Source of the DNA: Ochotona curzoniae
Lineage: Eukaryota; Chordata; Mammalia; Lagomorpha; Ochotonidae
DNA: 64,000 nt
Direction of reading: 5' to 3'
Assembly: GCF_017591425.1 (NCBI RefSeq)
Contig: NW_024466218.1
Location: forward strand, 13,158,001 to 13,222,000
The notes beneath the pieces were generated by a model. It did not search any database and was not told the DNA's origin. It saw nothing but the letters and a program-made list of their open reading frames with translations. Positions within the stretch are counted from its first letter, which is position 1; each line of letters begins with the position of its first letter. Both the position numbers and the translations under genes were made by a program. Shown here in pieces: positions 12,546 through 22,908 of this stretch.

Positions 12546-13889
12546 TTCAAAACACAGTAGTTGAGAAGTGTTTGATCCAGGCTGCCACACATGTTTGGCT
12601 TGTGGTATAAGCATTTCCTAAGTGACTGCTCAGGCTGGTATAGTTGCAAAGGCCTGGAGTTTCTCTAATTTCCGCTGTACACAGCCTGTTGAGCCAGGCT
12701 GGTGACTGGGTGTGTATTTTCCTCAGCATCATGAATCTTTGAAGATAGATTTTTTTGCCTCTAAATACAGCAGATGATACAAAAACATCCTAATTTGAAT
12801 ACTCAGGTGGCCTTGTGTTGTAGATATGAACATCTCCCAGTCACGTCTCACCCTATCATCATGACCCCTCTTCCATGTGTGGGGTGCTGGTTAAAGATTC
12901 TAGCTTTCAACCAGACACAATTTCCTTAGGACAGTCAGTCCTCCAGCACACCTCCGTACTTGTGTGCATGGAAGGCATTCCATATTTGCATACATTCAGC
13001 ATTGCCCAGATGTGAATGATATGAGTCTCTTTTCATCTGTTTGGGCTTCGATGAGATCTTCCATTTACACAATCAGAACATACTGCTGAGTGACTGCATT
13101 CCTCTACAATGAAGATGATTATTCGTTTTGCTATTCAATTAACAAACATCGCATTTCCTATTTGCCTTGCTAAGTCAGCACCACTCAGTTTAACAATAAC
13201 ATACTTCTTCCATAACTGCTAAGGGACAAGATGCTGCTATTCTGTCACAGCATTTCTTTCCGTTGATGTTATTCCCTCCTTTCATTATGCACACAGATCG
13301 TATTCAGTATAAAAAATGAGTATGTTTCAAAATATGAGTGTTTAATCTACAAAGTTCTTGTATCATATAAAGCTAATTTTATTCAAAATTGAGGAAAGAG
13401 AGGCCCAAATTCAATGAATTACTGTAGTTTGCCAGTCTGCAAAAGAGCTTGCGTCCTAATCAACGTGTCTAGACTTCTAGTACAATAGTCATTTGTCCTC
13501 TTTGTAAGTTCTTCATGCGGAAAAGAGAAACAAAACACATCAGGAGGTGAAAACAGAGTGTGATCATCAATGTTCAGCCTAGCTCTTGAGTATGAAGCAT
13601 TTTTACTATCCAGTGTCTTGAAATGGACACCAAAATCTTAGTTTCTACTCTGACAATGATCACCTGTGTGGATCTTGTGGTGTTGTCCTCCCTAAGATTT
13701 TGTACTCCTCCTTGAAAACACAAAGGAGCAGCATTAGAGTAACCTGAAAGTTCCTTCTTGCTCTTCTATCCTGGGGCAGTTTAAGCCACTAGCATTCTTT
13801 GGATACTGCAGTTTATCCTGTTGCGGTGGGTGGAGACTGAGTCGCATTGTACTGCAGCAATTTTGCTACATGTTCTTGCACTCAACCAC
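12546..13889. other. Unique sequence, no gene recognised
   Basis: No repeat or coding pattern recognised in about 1.3 kb. Composition is ordinary. Confidence 0.55.
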
Positions 13890-13904
13890 AGTTAGTGATA
13901 TTTC

Positions 13905-14234
13905 TTTTGTTTTTAGAGGATTTATTTTTATTGCAAAGTCAGAGATATTCAGAGGAGAGGCAGAGAGGAAGATCTTCTGTCTGATGATTCACTCCTCAAG
14001 TGACTGCAATGGCTGGAGCTGAGCCAATCTGAAGCCAGGTGCTAGGAACTTCCTCTGGGTCTCCTTAGCAGGTGCAGGGTCCCAAGGCTTTGGACTGTCC
14101 TCAGTTGCATTCCCAGGCCACAAGCAGGGAGCAGGATGGGAAACGGAGCTGCCGGGAGTAGAACAAGCACCCATATGGGATCCCAGGCACATTCAAGGTG
14201 AGGACTTTAGCTGCTAGGCCACCACACCGGGCCC
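13905..14234 (-). mobile_element. CSINE with target-site duplication
   Basis: Complete element: tail complement 'agaggatttatttttattgc', 'aaagtcagagatattcagag', 'agatcttctgtctgatgatt', 'cacccatatgggatcccagg' and the box A complement 'gctgctaggccaccac'. It is flanked by 15-bp direct repeats, 13890-13904 'agttagtgatatttc' and 14235-14249 'agttggtgacatttc' (13/15 identical), the footprint of L1-driven insertion. Two mismatches suggest moderate age. Confidence 0.95.
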
Positions 14235-14249
14235 AGTTGGTGACATTTC

Positions 14250-15052
14250 AAAGAGTTTTTTTATTTTTTTTTTCCTTATCCCTGAAACTACTGAGATAGA
14301 GTCAGAATAGAGAACTTGGACCATGTATGATGTTGAATGTGATGTGGGATGGGCTGTCAGAGCTGGGGCAGGCATAGAGAACGCAGCTCTTTTTTCTTCC
14401 CACTGCTTGCCTTGGGTGTGTGGCAAAGGGCTCTCCAGCAAGCTGACAGCTTGTTTCCATATCATCACTGCTTTTTCCTTCCTGACTTTATTAAGCATGT
14501 TAAGTAAGATGTTTTGCCATGTTCTTACAGAGCCTGTTGCATTGATTATTCACAATGCCATCACCCTCCTCCTGCCCCCCTCGGTAGTCTCCCCCTTTCC
14601 AGACTTGATTTATTACCCACTATATTGTTCCCAGCGCAGACCTTTTTATCACTGTCACATATGTGGGCTTGGTGATGAGATATACTTGGTAGTGGCTGGA
14701 GGGGCACGATGGAGCTGTAGGAGCGAGGCAAGTAGAACGTGTGCAACTGATTTTATCTTTTTTTCCAAAGCCCATCTCTGTGCTCCAGAATATCCTAGGC
14801 CTAAATATCTATGTTTGCTTATAAAATATGTAATTCAGTGGATTGCTTGAAAAAAAAATGCTTAGACTTCATAGGTGAGTTTTCCCATGAACTCTAAAAT
14901 AAGTTTAAAGCAGTCAATTATTTTACTTTTACTTAGTGCTAGGCATGATGATAAGTGCCTTATAGGGATGATCACCTGTGATTCTACCTCAAAACATTAC
15001 ATGAACAATCAAAGGCACACAGCAGAATATTCGGCTACCTAGATCCCATTTT
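14250..15052. other. Unique sequence with the longest open frame in the window
   Basis: Contains a plus-strand frame of 175 codons (14323-14850), the longest here. Its translation is Cys-rich with a Leu/Pro-rich middle, resembles no family I know, and overlaps minus-strand frames. I treat it as chance. A weak MIR-like phrase ('agtgctaggcatgatgataa') lies near 14936. Confidence 0.5.
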
Positions 15053-15262
15053 AATCCTCTGCTGATTCACTTCCCAAATGCTTGTAATAACTGAGACTAC
15101 TTCAGCCCTAAACCAGGAACCAGTAATTCCATCCACATGGGTGCCAAGGTTTCAAAGACTTGAGCCATAACTGGCTGCCTCCCAAGTCATGGAAGTCGTC
15201 AGAAAGTCAGAAAGCAGGAGGACTCAATCCCAGATTTTCCAGATTGGAATGAGAATGTGCTG
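15053..15262 (-). mobile_element. Old CSINE (second, older subfamily), fragment
   Basis: Readable blocks are 'ctgattcacttcccaaatgc', 'aaccaggaaccagtaattcc', 'atccacatgggtgccaaggt', 'cttgagccataactggctgc', 'ctcccaag' and 'gaggactcaatcccagattt'. 'Tccatcc..cacatgggtg' and 'ctggctgcctcccaag' are typical of the older CSINE group, which differs from the young copies in its middle. Both ends are eroded. Confidence 0.75.
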
Positions 15263-15954
15263 GGGTCGGTCCATGCGGTGGGTGTGGAGGACACGAAGGT
15301 GTGAAGAGAACTGTTCCATTGCAGGCAGGGCTGCAAGGAATTTCCCACTGCATGGCAAGGCCTGGAGAATGTCTTTGCATCCACCTGAAGGCAATTCCAC
15401 CTCCCTTTGCATGGACACCTGACAACCCCACTGAGAGTTCTGTAATCTATTCAGACATTATCTGCCACTGTGGAGTTGGTCTTTACTATTAGTATGAGCT
15501 TGGAAGTTGATGTTGCTGATAATGTCTTAGCAAAAGGGCCTTTTACAAATCTTGCTGTCTCTGTCTCTGCTGCCCTCACTGACCTTCCTTGATCTTTAGC
15601 TCCCTCCTTCTATGATGCATTTCCTCCCTTAACTGATTCAAGATTAAGTTGTAGAATGAGGATTGTAGTAGGAATGTGTTACTGATTGATATACACCGTC
15701 TATTGAGAACGTCCTGACCAAAGGGTCAGGATGATAACTTCCTGCTTTAAGGTGAAGCATAGGGCAGAATTATCCTTGGAAACACGCACTTGACCATGAC
15801 TTAAAATGTCTAGGACAGAGATTGTGACTGCTTCTGTATAAATAAAGGGGAAAGCATCGTCCATTATGATCATGAAATTGTAGTGGTCTGTTTCTTTTCT
15901 ACGCCTAATCCGTGCACACTTCGCCAGTCCCAAACTCAGCTGGAGCTGGACTCT
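15263..15954. other. Unique sequence, no gene recognised
   Basis: Four overlapping frames of 61-77 codons on both strands cluster at 15189-15492, reaching back into the adjoining CSINE. Such stacking is expected from a locally G+C-richer patch, not from a gene. No repeat recognised after 15280. Confidence 0.5.
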
Positions 15955-16268
15955 AGCATGAGTACCTTAGAGGGAAGGAATTTTAGAAAAGAGCAGTCTT
16001 GCACAGCAACTTGCCTTGGTAAAGACTGAGAAAGGCATGTAGATTGAGGAACGTAACATATTGATGTCTGGAGGATATGTGGTCCAGGTAGAGGGAGTAA
16101 TGCAAGTAAAGTCTTAAGGCCAAAGTGTGGATGTTCCTGAGAAACAGCAAAAAGACTTGTGGGGGCGGAGGAAAGTGAGCGACTGGTAGGATGATGGGAG
16201 CTGAAGTCGGAAAGGTGAGCAGTAACGCTAGGATAACCAGAGTCAGACTCTGAGAGCTGTGGGGACTC
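15955..16268 (-). mobile_element. L2 LINE, 3' region
   Basis: The reverse complement of the L2 3' region appears in order: 'gagagggaaggaattttaga', 'agtcttaaggccaaagtgtg', 'gttcctgagaaacagcaaaa', 'gaaagtgagcgactggtagg', 'gatgggagctgaagtcggaa', 'gtgagcagtaacgctaggat' and 'actcattggaggtttttcat'. L2 is an ancient, inactive non-LTR retrotransposon. No open frame is retained. Confidence 0.75.
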
Positions 16269-16448
16269 ATTGGAGGTTTTTCATGAGAAAAAGGGAGTGC
16301 TTTTTGTTAACATTTTAAAAATTTGCTTTGGCATGATTATGTTATAGGGGAACAAAAGAAGAACTGAAAAGACCATTCAGAAGCATAACTTTAGTTTTTC
16401 TTTTTCCATTCTCTTCTACCTTCAACATTTTAATATGGCAGCCTAAAA

Positions 16449-16722
16449 CATTATTTGTGAGGAAGAGATACACTAATAGGGAGACAGAGAAAGTGATATC
16501 CCATCCACCTGTTTTCTTCCTAAATACCTGCAAAAGGTGGACTTGAGCTGTTGAGAAGCTGGTCACAGGGAGTCCAATCCAGGTCACCAGACAGGTGTGG
16601 GGAAACCATTGTTTAGTTCATCGCCTGCTGTATCCCATGGTAGTTATTAGCAGGAATTTGGCAGGGGGAACCAGAGACAGGACTTGAATTCAGACACTTT
16701 GACTGTTAATATCATCCAGAAA
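16449..16722 (-). mobile_element. Old CSINE, highly diverged
   Basis: Blocks are 'gggagacagagaaagtgata', 'catccacctgttttcttcct', 'aaatacctgcaaaaggtgga', 'tcgcctgctgtatcccatgg', 'attagcaggaatttggcagg' and 'acaggacttgaattcagaca'. Their order and spacing match the older CSINE group in reverse. The box A end has decayed into 'gttaatatcatcc'. Confidence 0.7.
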
Positions 16723-16898
16723 CACCTCCAGACCAAAAGCAACCCCAATTTTATGACCACTTGGAATATAAAATGAAAAATTAAAAAAACAATCACACAA
16801 CCATGTGTCCACAACTCACATTGCATCAGGAATGTTTCACTGTGCTTTGTCATCCTTTCACACGCAGCTGCAGATGTCAGCCCGGTAATTCCATACAC

Positions 16899-17570
16899 TC
16901 TTTTTTTTTTTTGTCAATCTTTACATAGTTAATTTGGGCAAAAAGGGTCAAGGGCTACAGGAAAGTGGGTAAGACTATTATTTCCATATTGTTTCCTTCA
17001 TATATCTGAGGTAGAGGGGGATATTGAGGGAGAAGCCCCACCCGGTTTCCCACCCACCCCAAGTCCTGCATGTGTGGCATGCTCCGAGATGCTCGTTGAA
17101 GTGGTTTCAATAGGTCACCAGTTTTGAAATTGCTGCCAATCTTGCCTCTCCAAACACGATGAGGTTGTTGAAAAATCCATTAATTGACATTGTCCATCAT
17201 AGCGTCTCTATTTGCCCGGTATTTTGTTGCCAACTTATAGCTGAGGTGGTTGATTAACTTGTTCCATCTTCTGTCCCTTCATGGTTTGGGTTCTGAGTCT
17301 GGCATTTCAATTGGGGAGATCTCCAAAGAAACTTTGTCTGAGGTGTTCCCAGGCCAGATACTTGTATGCACCAGCAAGCACAGGGCCCAGCACAGTCCAT
17401 CACCCGGTCAGCTGGTTGTTGCAATTGCTGGGTTGGTTCTGTTTTCAGCCCTGCCTTCTACTGGGACCAATGGGTGTTGCAGTCCAGCCTGGTTCTGCAC
17501 AGCACATACTCGGTCTTCACCGAACGCACGTGTTCAACCAAAGTTCACCTCTTGTCAGCTTCTCTTAGAG
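16899..17570 (-). mobile_element. Lineage-specific L1-like 3' UTR, 5'-truncated copy
   Basis: A T12-13 run at about 16900-16912 is the complement of a poly(A) tail. The inner sequence is related to the element at 58.07-59.38 kb: for example the complement of 16943-16960 equals 59282-59299 (18 identical bases, ctgtagcccttgaccctt). Other shared phrases are 'gcatgccaca', 'cccattggt' and 'gactgca'. The poly(A), the 5' truncation and the shared 3' end fit a non-LTR retrotransposon. Lagomorph L1 is the likeliest source because CSINEs need its machinery. No ORF2 sequence is present to prove it. Confidence 0.65.
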
Positions 17571-18399
17571 TGGCCACTTACTCAATATAAAATTCACAAA
17601 GAAACTAAACATCTCATATGAAATTTTAAAGGGTATTGATCACATCAATATTCATCTAAAATGCTATTATCAAATTATTATACCCTTGCAATCATCTCAA
17701 AAAGTTTCCTTATATCTCTGCTTGCAGAAATATTTCCATTCTAGAAGATTCTTTCAAAAAAGAAACATTCATACAGTTTCAGAGAAAAGGGTGTTGTGTT
17801 AACCAGGGTTCCCCTGGAAGAAGACCTTGCACACAGATTTAAGGATAATGTTCTTTGGGAGGTGATCTTAAGAGACACAGATAGTGGTGTGAGGCAGGAA
17901 AAGGAAGGAAGTTAATACAAGATGTTCTTGTGAACAGATTGCCTGTAGGCAACTGAACTGGATCCCAGAATGAACTTCCAAGTGCTCATATAGTCAATGC
18001 CTCCCAGTTTTTCACTCAGCAGAAAGGAGATTGAGGTATTTATACCCTAGCACCCATCTGCTGCTGGGGGAGAGCTGTCCCCAAGGGCATTCACTCTGCT
18101 GCCCTGTCCAGGAAGTGAGCCTACTGGTCTGTAACAGCCAGAGAACAATCTCACACAAAGTCCCTGGCGTTGGTGGGAAAAAAAATGATCTAAGATAGGG
18201 CATCACCAGCATCAGTTAGAACTTACGAAGTTAAGGAATAGATTTTTCCAGTCACCCCCTGAGCCTGCACTTGTCTATAGTTCTAAAACATGGGAACCTT
18301 TTTCCAAAACTAGAGCCAAAAGCTGAAACTTAATATTAATAAATAAAACCCAACAGCCCATACAGTTGTGCTTTTAGCATAAATGTCTGTCTGATTTAA
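17571..18399. other. Mostly unplaced sequence, possibly an ancient repeat
   Basis: The stretch from 'accagggttcccctggaaga' (about 17799) through 'tatttataccctagcaccca' (about 18036) to 'ggcattcactctgctgccct' (about 18086) reads like a mammal-wide dispersed repeat, but I cannot name it. No gene seen. Confidence 0.35.
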
Positions 18400-19600
18400 T
18401 AATAAGCAATCTATTAAGGTGACTTTCAACACAAGCAGATTAAAAAGAATATAACCATAAGAATGTCTCAGTAGACTCAGAGATGTTTGATAAAATGTGT
18501 TATCAATAAGTGATAACGTTTTTCTATTAAATTAGAAACAGAAAATAGCTTCATTTACCTGGTAAGCAGAGTCAAAAAAAGAAAACAAAACATATTCTGC
18601 TTCATCAATAAATATTTTGAAATATTTTCTTCAAAATCCAAAATAAGCCCCTGATGCCTGGTATCATCATTTGCAGTTAACATCTAGCTAGTTTTCAATA
18701 AAGACAAAAAAGGGTAGATTTAAACACACAAGAATTTTACAAGTTTGCATGTACAATTTTAAAATGCTTTAGTGGTTTGCATAAATACCAATATATTTAC
18801 AACCAGATTATGTGTTAAGGTAGTTCATCAGTGTTGCTATGAGCGATAAACTCAACATCATAATCTATTGCATTTCTATGAACTAGCATATTTTTGGAAA
18901 TATAATTAATAAAAATATATCTCCTAAAGCAGCATTTATGAATGTAAGATTCCTGAAAATAAAATTTAAAAATATATGCCAGAGTTCGAGGGAAAGTTAT
19001 AAAATAAATTCAAATAAAAGCTAAGATACATAAATTGTATTGATAGTCTATAAAATGCAACCATTCTGTTTGGATTTTTCCACTTATCATTGAAGTTACA
19101 ATCAGAATTTTGATAGAATTCTAGTAGAATTCTAGAAAAAAAAAATGTTGTAAAACTGTGCTCAAAAATACTTTGTGAAGAATATATTGAGAAAATTGTA
19201 CCTTATGATATTTATATATTCTATTCTTAAACCAACAAGGACAGAATAACAGTGAGTTACAGTGAATTACTCCACAAATAAGAGTGACATAATATTTATT
19301 TCATACTAAGCTTAAATATATATAATAATCTATATGCAATTATGGATATCATTTACATTATAAATGATAGTGGATAATTTTTATCATCTATTTTGCAAAA
19401 ATCCATTCTGGCTGGATTAAATATTTAAACATAAAAGATGAAGTTCAATATAAAAACAGAGAAACTTTGTCTTTGAAACAAGGTATGGTGAATTGTAGAA
19501 AACAAAATCAAAGAATAAAGACGTAAACCAAATTGTTTCTAGACTCTACTAAATTGAGCTGAAAAATGTCTGTTCGGTAAAAGATATTGTATTACCCTGA
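18400..19600 (+). mobile_element. Ancient L1 (L1M-type) ORF2 relic
   Basis: Strongly decayed but collinear with the reverse-transcriptase and C-terminal half of L1 ORF2. Matches are 'gaatgtctcagtagactcag..tttgataaaatg' (counterpart of the 'gcagaaaaagcatttgacaaaat' block), 'gatgcctggtatcatcattt', 'aatctattgcatttctatga', 'caatcagaattttgatagaa' and 'aaaatccattctggctggat..taaatatttaaacataa'. Every frame is broken by stops and it is A-rich, as L1 sense strands are. Without alignment the exact ends are uncertain. Confidence 0.65.
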
Positions 19601-19639
19601 CTTAAACAAGGGACTTAACTGCTTCTAAATCCAGTAGGT

Positions 19640-19925
19640 CCAAGTCATGTTGAAAACGATCTTGCTTTCTGATGAGGCTCTGAGCTTGCAGAGGGCCCTT
19701 CTTGTGTGTCTTTAGGAGGTCTTTTCTGTACCTGCACATGCAGGGAGGGTGATGTCCAGTTTCTTGTTCTTCTTAGAAGGACGATCAGCTTGTCACATCA
19801 AGCCACATCCTTATTTTGTCATTCAACCTAATTTAGTTTCTTAGTGACCCTGTCTCCAAAGACATTCACAGTGGGTTTAGAACTTGAGTATATGAATGCT
19901 ATAGGACACAACCTAATCCATCAAA
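19640..19925 (-). mobile_element. MLT1-type MaLR LTR fragment
   Basis: The reverse complement shows the conserved LTR half: 'cacatccttattttgtcatt', 'aacctaatttagtttcttag', 'tgaccctgtctccaaagaca', 'ttcacagtgggtttagaact' and 'gagtatatgaatgctatagg..acacaacc'. These match the 'accctatttccaaataaggtcacattctgaggt' and 'atatgaattttgggggacacaatt' blocks. Eroded at both ends, with no coding sequence. Confidence 0.65.
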
Positions 19926-20055
19926 CACACAATCATTGGTTTTAAAAAATGAACAGGAGTCATAAAATAGACACAAACAAATGAAATGTGAAATGCATAA
20001 ATAACTAGAAGTCAATAAGCGAGGAAAAGATGGTAAAAATTAGTTAAGTGAGAAG

Positions 20056-20337
20056 TGGATATTTGGTCCTGTGATTATGATGCTACGTGGGAGCAGTGTG
20101 AGTTCAAGTTGTGGGTCTGCTCATTGTTCCAATTTCCCTGCTGATGCACACTGTTTGACTCAATTTGTTGAATTCATCCACCACATGAGACATGTGAAAT
20201 GATTTCCTAGTCTGGCTCATCCCCGGCTATTGCTTGCTTTTGAGAAAGTGAGCCAATGCATGGACAATCTCTCTCACAATTTCTTTCTCTCATTCTTTCT
20301 TTCTCCATAACTATGCATTCCAAATAAAATTCATAAG
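20056..20337 (+). mobile_element. Old CSINE
   Basis: Plus-oriented: 'gtgggagcagtgtgagttcaagttgtgg' (degraded box B region), 'tccaatttccctgctgatgc', 'acactgtttgactcaatttg', a pyrimidine-rich block 'aatctctctcacaatttctttctctc', and a tail 'tgcattccaaataaaattca'. This is the signature order of the older CSINE group. Confidence 0.7.
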
Positions 20338-20924
20338 TCCCTAAAAAAGGGTGCTGACTACACCGAGTATAGACAAAGACATGGAGCAACAGTGAAATCA
20401 CTGTGATGAGCATTTGGACATGGTCTTGTAGAGCTAAAGCAGAACACATCCCTGATGAGCTCCGTAAAATGACTTACCCATTACTTCTCAATAGAATAAG
20501 GAATGGAGATGTCTACATAATTCATCAATTAAAAAGAGAGAAATTGTGGTATAATTTTACAATGGTTGATGCACAGCAGGAGAAAAGTCTGTGATATTTG
20601 TGTTCATCAACTGAAATGAACTTCAAAAATGAACCACATAAAACTATATTTATCTCAATACTATTTGTAAATGGTGTATGCACTTAATCTAACATGCCAG
20701 GATGGTCCTTCTTTATGCATGTGTGTACTTGCAGGTGTATATATTTGTGAAAACAATACAGACAGATCAGTGATCCTTCCAGATGGTTCAGATGAACCCA
20801 GTGGAATCTGAAATGGTTTGTGTGTGTGTGTATGTGTGTTCCAGAAAATAAGCAAGTCCATTAAACATGATGGGCTATGACTGAATAACACAAACATTCA
20901 TTTGAAGGTATTCCCAGTGGCTGC
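20338..20924. other. Unique sequence with a short (TG)n run
   Basis: No gene seen. A short interrupted TG repeat lies at about 20818-20839. Confidence 0.5.
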
Positions 20925-21215
20925 ATATGGGACAATTATGTTTTCCGTCCTATGTAACAACTTACTACAAACAAAACCTTAAAGCAGCATCTGGTTTGGG
21001 AAAGCCTCTGATTTCCATGTCCTGTGGGTGCCGACCTCAGGGTCCCACACTGAGATGTCGACTAGTCTGCATTTTGATTGGAAGGATCTCCATGACGTCA
21101 GGCTGACGTCCCTGTCTTCTTGCCAGCTCTTGAGGAGAGCTGCTCTCCCTTTCTGAGGCTTTGCACATTCCTAGTCAGACGGTCTTCATTTTTAAAGCCA
21201 GCGAAGTAAAATTTC
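20925..21215 (-). mobile_element. MaLR/MLT1-like LTR fragment
   Basis: The reverse-oriented blocks 'cctatgtaacaacttactac', 'aaacaaaaccttaaagcagc', 'tctgatttccatgtcctgtg', 'ctcagggtcccacactgaga', 'tcttgccagctcttgaggag' and 'tcttcatttttaaagccagc' match the family that reads 'taacaaattaccacaaacttagtgg ... ttccttgccttttccagcttct ... catcttcaaagccagca'. Exact subfamily not assigned. Confidence 0.55.
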
Positions 21216-21411
21216 AGACCAAAACAGAAAAAATGCCTCTTGTATTTTTAGTCTTTCTTATCAGAAAGAGAATTTATTTCAGTGAGACAAAACCACATCA
21301 TGTGTCTCCTGATCTACTGACTGAGAGACACATTATATCACTTGAACAAACTCTCAAGAGCACTGAATACCAAGCAACCTTCTCATCCACTGAGAATCGT
21401 ACTGAAGTGTG

Positions 21412-21510
21412 GCTGGAACAACATGCCAAAACTGTGCAAGCTCTGTTCACTGTAGGGAAGATGTGGATCCAACTTGTATGCCCATCAACAGATCAGTGAC
21501 TATAGAAAGT
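21412..21510 (+). mobile_element. L1 ORF2 C-terminal fragment
   Basis: 'aagctctgttcactgtaggg', 'aagatgtggatccaacttgt' and 'atgcccatcaacagatcagt' match the L1 block 'cagctctattcacaatagccaagatatggaatcaacctaagtgtccatcaacagatgaatgg'. A chance frame of 112 codons (21161-21499) spans this piece and the neighbouring LTR relic and should not be taken as a gene. Confidence 0.65.
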
Positions 21511-21599
21511 AGTGAGGGTGAATGACAAAACATGTCATTAAATCTTAGATGGAAATGCTAACATTATCTGACAACTTAGCACACTATCTCATAAATTAA

Positions 21600-21896
21600 G
21601 TACAACTGAAATAATTTTTTGAAAGTTGTACATATTAAAGACAGTGAGGAATAGATTCATGTTAAGCAAAAATTAGGAAACAAGACAACTAAAGGTGATG
21701 TGATTCCAAATTAGATATTAAACTCCAAAGGAATAGGAGAAGTACAGGAATTTCCAAGGACAATCAATGCAATGTGAATATTACCTTCATATTAGGGTAG
21801 ATTAACAATAGCATTCATGATTGTTATATCTGCACTAACTCTTCGGAGGAGCATGGCCTTAGACTTAGGAAATAAATAGTGGAATATTTAGCAAAC
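21600..21896 (+). mobile_element. Ancient LINE 3' UTR-like relic, split by a SINE
   Basis: 'gaaacaagacaactaaaggt', 'gatgtgattccaaattagat' and 'taaactccaaaggaatagg' resemble the old L1 3' UTR block 'gacaactaaatgcaatgtgnnatcctggattggatcctgg'. It appears to continue after the SINE, at 22242-22375, where 'aaattttcagtaagtttaaa' and 'atttcctcaaag' resemble the terminal block. Family and ends are uncertain. Confidence 0.4.
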
Positions 21897-21910
21897 AAAA
21901 GGGCATTATT

Positions 21911-22227
21911 TTTTTTAAGATTTATTTTTATTATTTTTTCATTGGAAAGGCGGATATACAGAGAGGAGAGACAGAGAGGAAGATCTTCCGTCCGATGATT
22001 CACTCCCCAAATGAGCGCAACCTCCGATGCTATGCTATGCCGATCCAAAGCCAGGAGCCTCTTCCGGGTCTCCCACATGGGTGCAGGGTCCCAAAGCTTT
22101 GGGCTCTCCCGGGCCACAGGCAGGGAGCTGGAAGGAAAGCGGGGCTGCCGGGATAGAACCGGCGCCCATATGGGATCCCGGGAGTGCAAGGCGAGGACCC
22201 TAACCACTGTGCCACTGCACCAGGCCC
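21911..22227 (-). mobile_element. Young CSINE with perfect target-site duplication
   Basis: Complete copy with tail complement 'aagatttatttttattattt', 'cattggaaaggcggatatac', 'agatcttccgtccgatgatt', 'gggtctcccacatgggtgc' and 'gcgcccatatgggatcccgg'. Box B complement is at 22150-22160 and box A complement at 22204-22214 (sense TGGCACAGTGG). The flanking direct repeats 21897-21910 and 22228-22241 are identical over 14 bases (aaaagggcattatt). Identical duplications and intact promoter boxes argue for a recent insertion. Confidence 0.97.
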
Positions 22228-22241
22228 AAAAGGGCATTATT

Positions 22242-22802
22242 CTGTAACTTAATTCCAAATGGCATAAAAAGAAAAATCTATGCACATATATTAACTAAAA
22301 GTCAGAAACTGGGAAGAAATTTTGAGGATAATTAAAGTAATCTTGGCTTCGTTTTGAAATTTTCAGTAAGTTTAAAATTTCCTCAAAGTAACAACATATG
22401 GGTAATGCAGAAAAATAAGAGCAACTAGCATGATACTAGTAGTTAAGGAATGCTGTTTGCTTTCAAAGGTACAGAAAATAAAGGAAAGAAGGACAAAAGG
22501 GGAGGCAATCACACAGGCTTTCCAAAGATACTTGGTTTCTTTTAATAAAATATTATAGAAACCACGTGTAAACGTCTCTCCACCTGCGCTGGGGCTGCGT
22601 TCTCCTCTCAGCTGCACGTGAGGGAGAGGCCAGTGAGCAGGCAGCCCTCACTCTGCCTGGCACGTGCAGAGAACCCAGCCACTCCGTGTGGGCAGGGGGC
22701 TGTCAAGACCAGACCTCTGGGGGAGGGTACGCAGGGGTTCCTGAGGGAGACTGCTTCTTCATTGTATTATTGTATCATGCCTGAGATGGGGTTCAAACCC
22801 AT
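22242..22802. other. A+T-rich sequence then a G+C-rich patch with three CACGTG sites
   Basis: 22242-22375 looks like the remainder of an ancient LINE 3' UTR. From about 22560 to 22740 the sequence turns G+C-rich and holds CACGTG palindromes at 22563-22568, 22615-22620 and 22661-22666. No exon recognised. A frame of 67 codons (22618-22821) crosses it and matches nothing. Confidence 0.45.
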
Positions 22803-22804
22803 GT

Positions 22805-22908
22805 GCTTAACTTTGGGATGAACATTAGAATCACTTAGGAGCTTTTTGAAATTCCTTATTACCAGGCCATACCCCTTTTTAGATCCCATCACACCTGAAT
22901 CAAGTGTA
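22805..22908 (+). mobile_element. MER5A-type hAT DNA transposon fragment
   Basis: 'gatgaacattagaatcactt', 'aggagctttttgaaattcct', 'attaccaggccatacccctt' and 'gatcccatcacacctgaatc' follow the MER5A order (catcagaatcacctgg, agggcttgttaaaa, gctgggccccaccccc, gattcagtaggtc). Short, non-autonomous and ancient. Confidence 0.7.

Noticed and set aside
14323..14850. Open frame of 175 codons, the longest in the window
   Set aside because: No family resemblance and minus-strand frames open on the same DNA. Composition shifts along it, with no splice or promoter context. A chance frame is the better reading.
17795..18240. Dispersed-repeat-like sequence
   Set aside because: The texture suggests an ancient LTR or DNA element, but I could not match it to a family well enough to name it.
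20661..20897. His/Thr repeat peptide
   Set aside because: Product of a short TG/CA repeat.
21824..22285. Open frame of 153 codons on the minus strand
   Set aside because: It is the sense strand of a young CSINE plus flank. The same peptide pieces recur at every young CSINE (29.7, 36.9, 49.8 kb).
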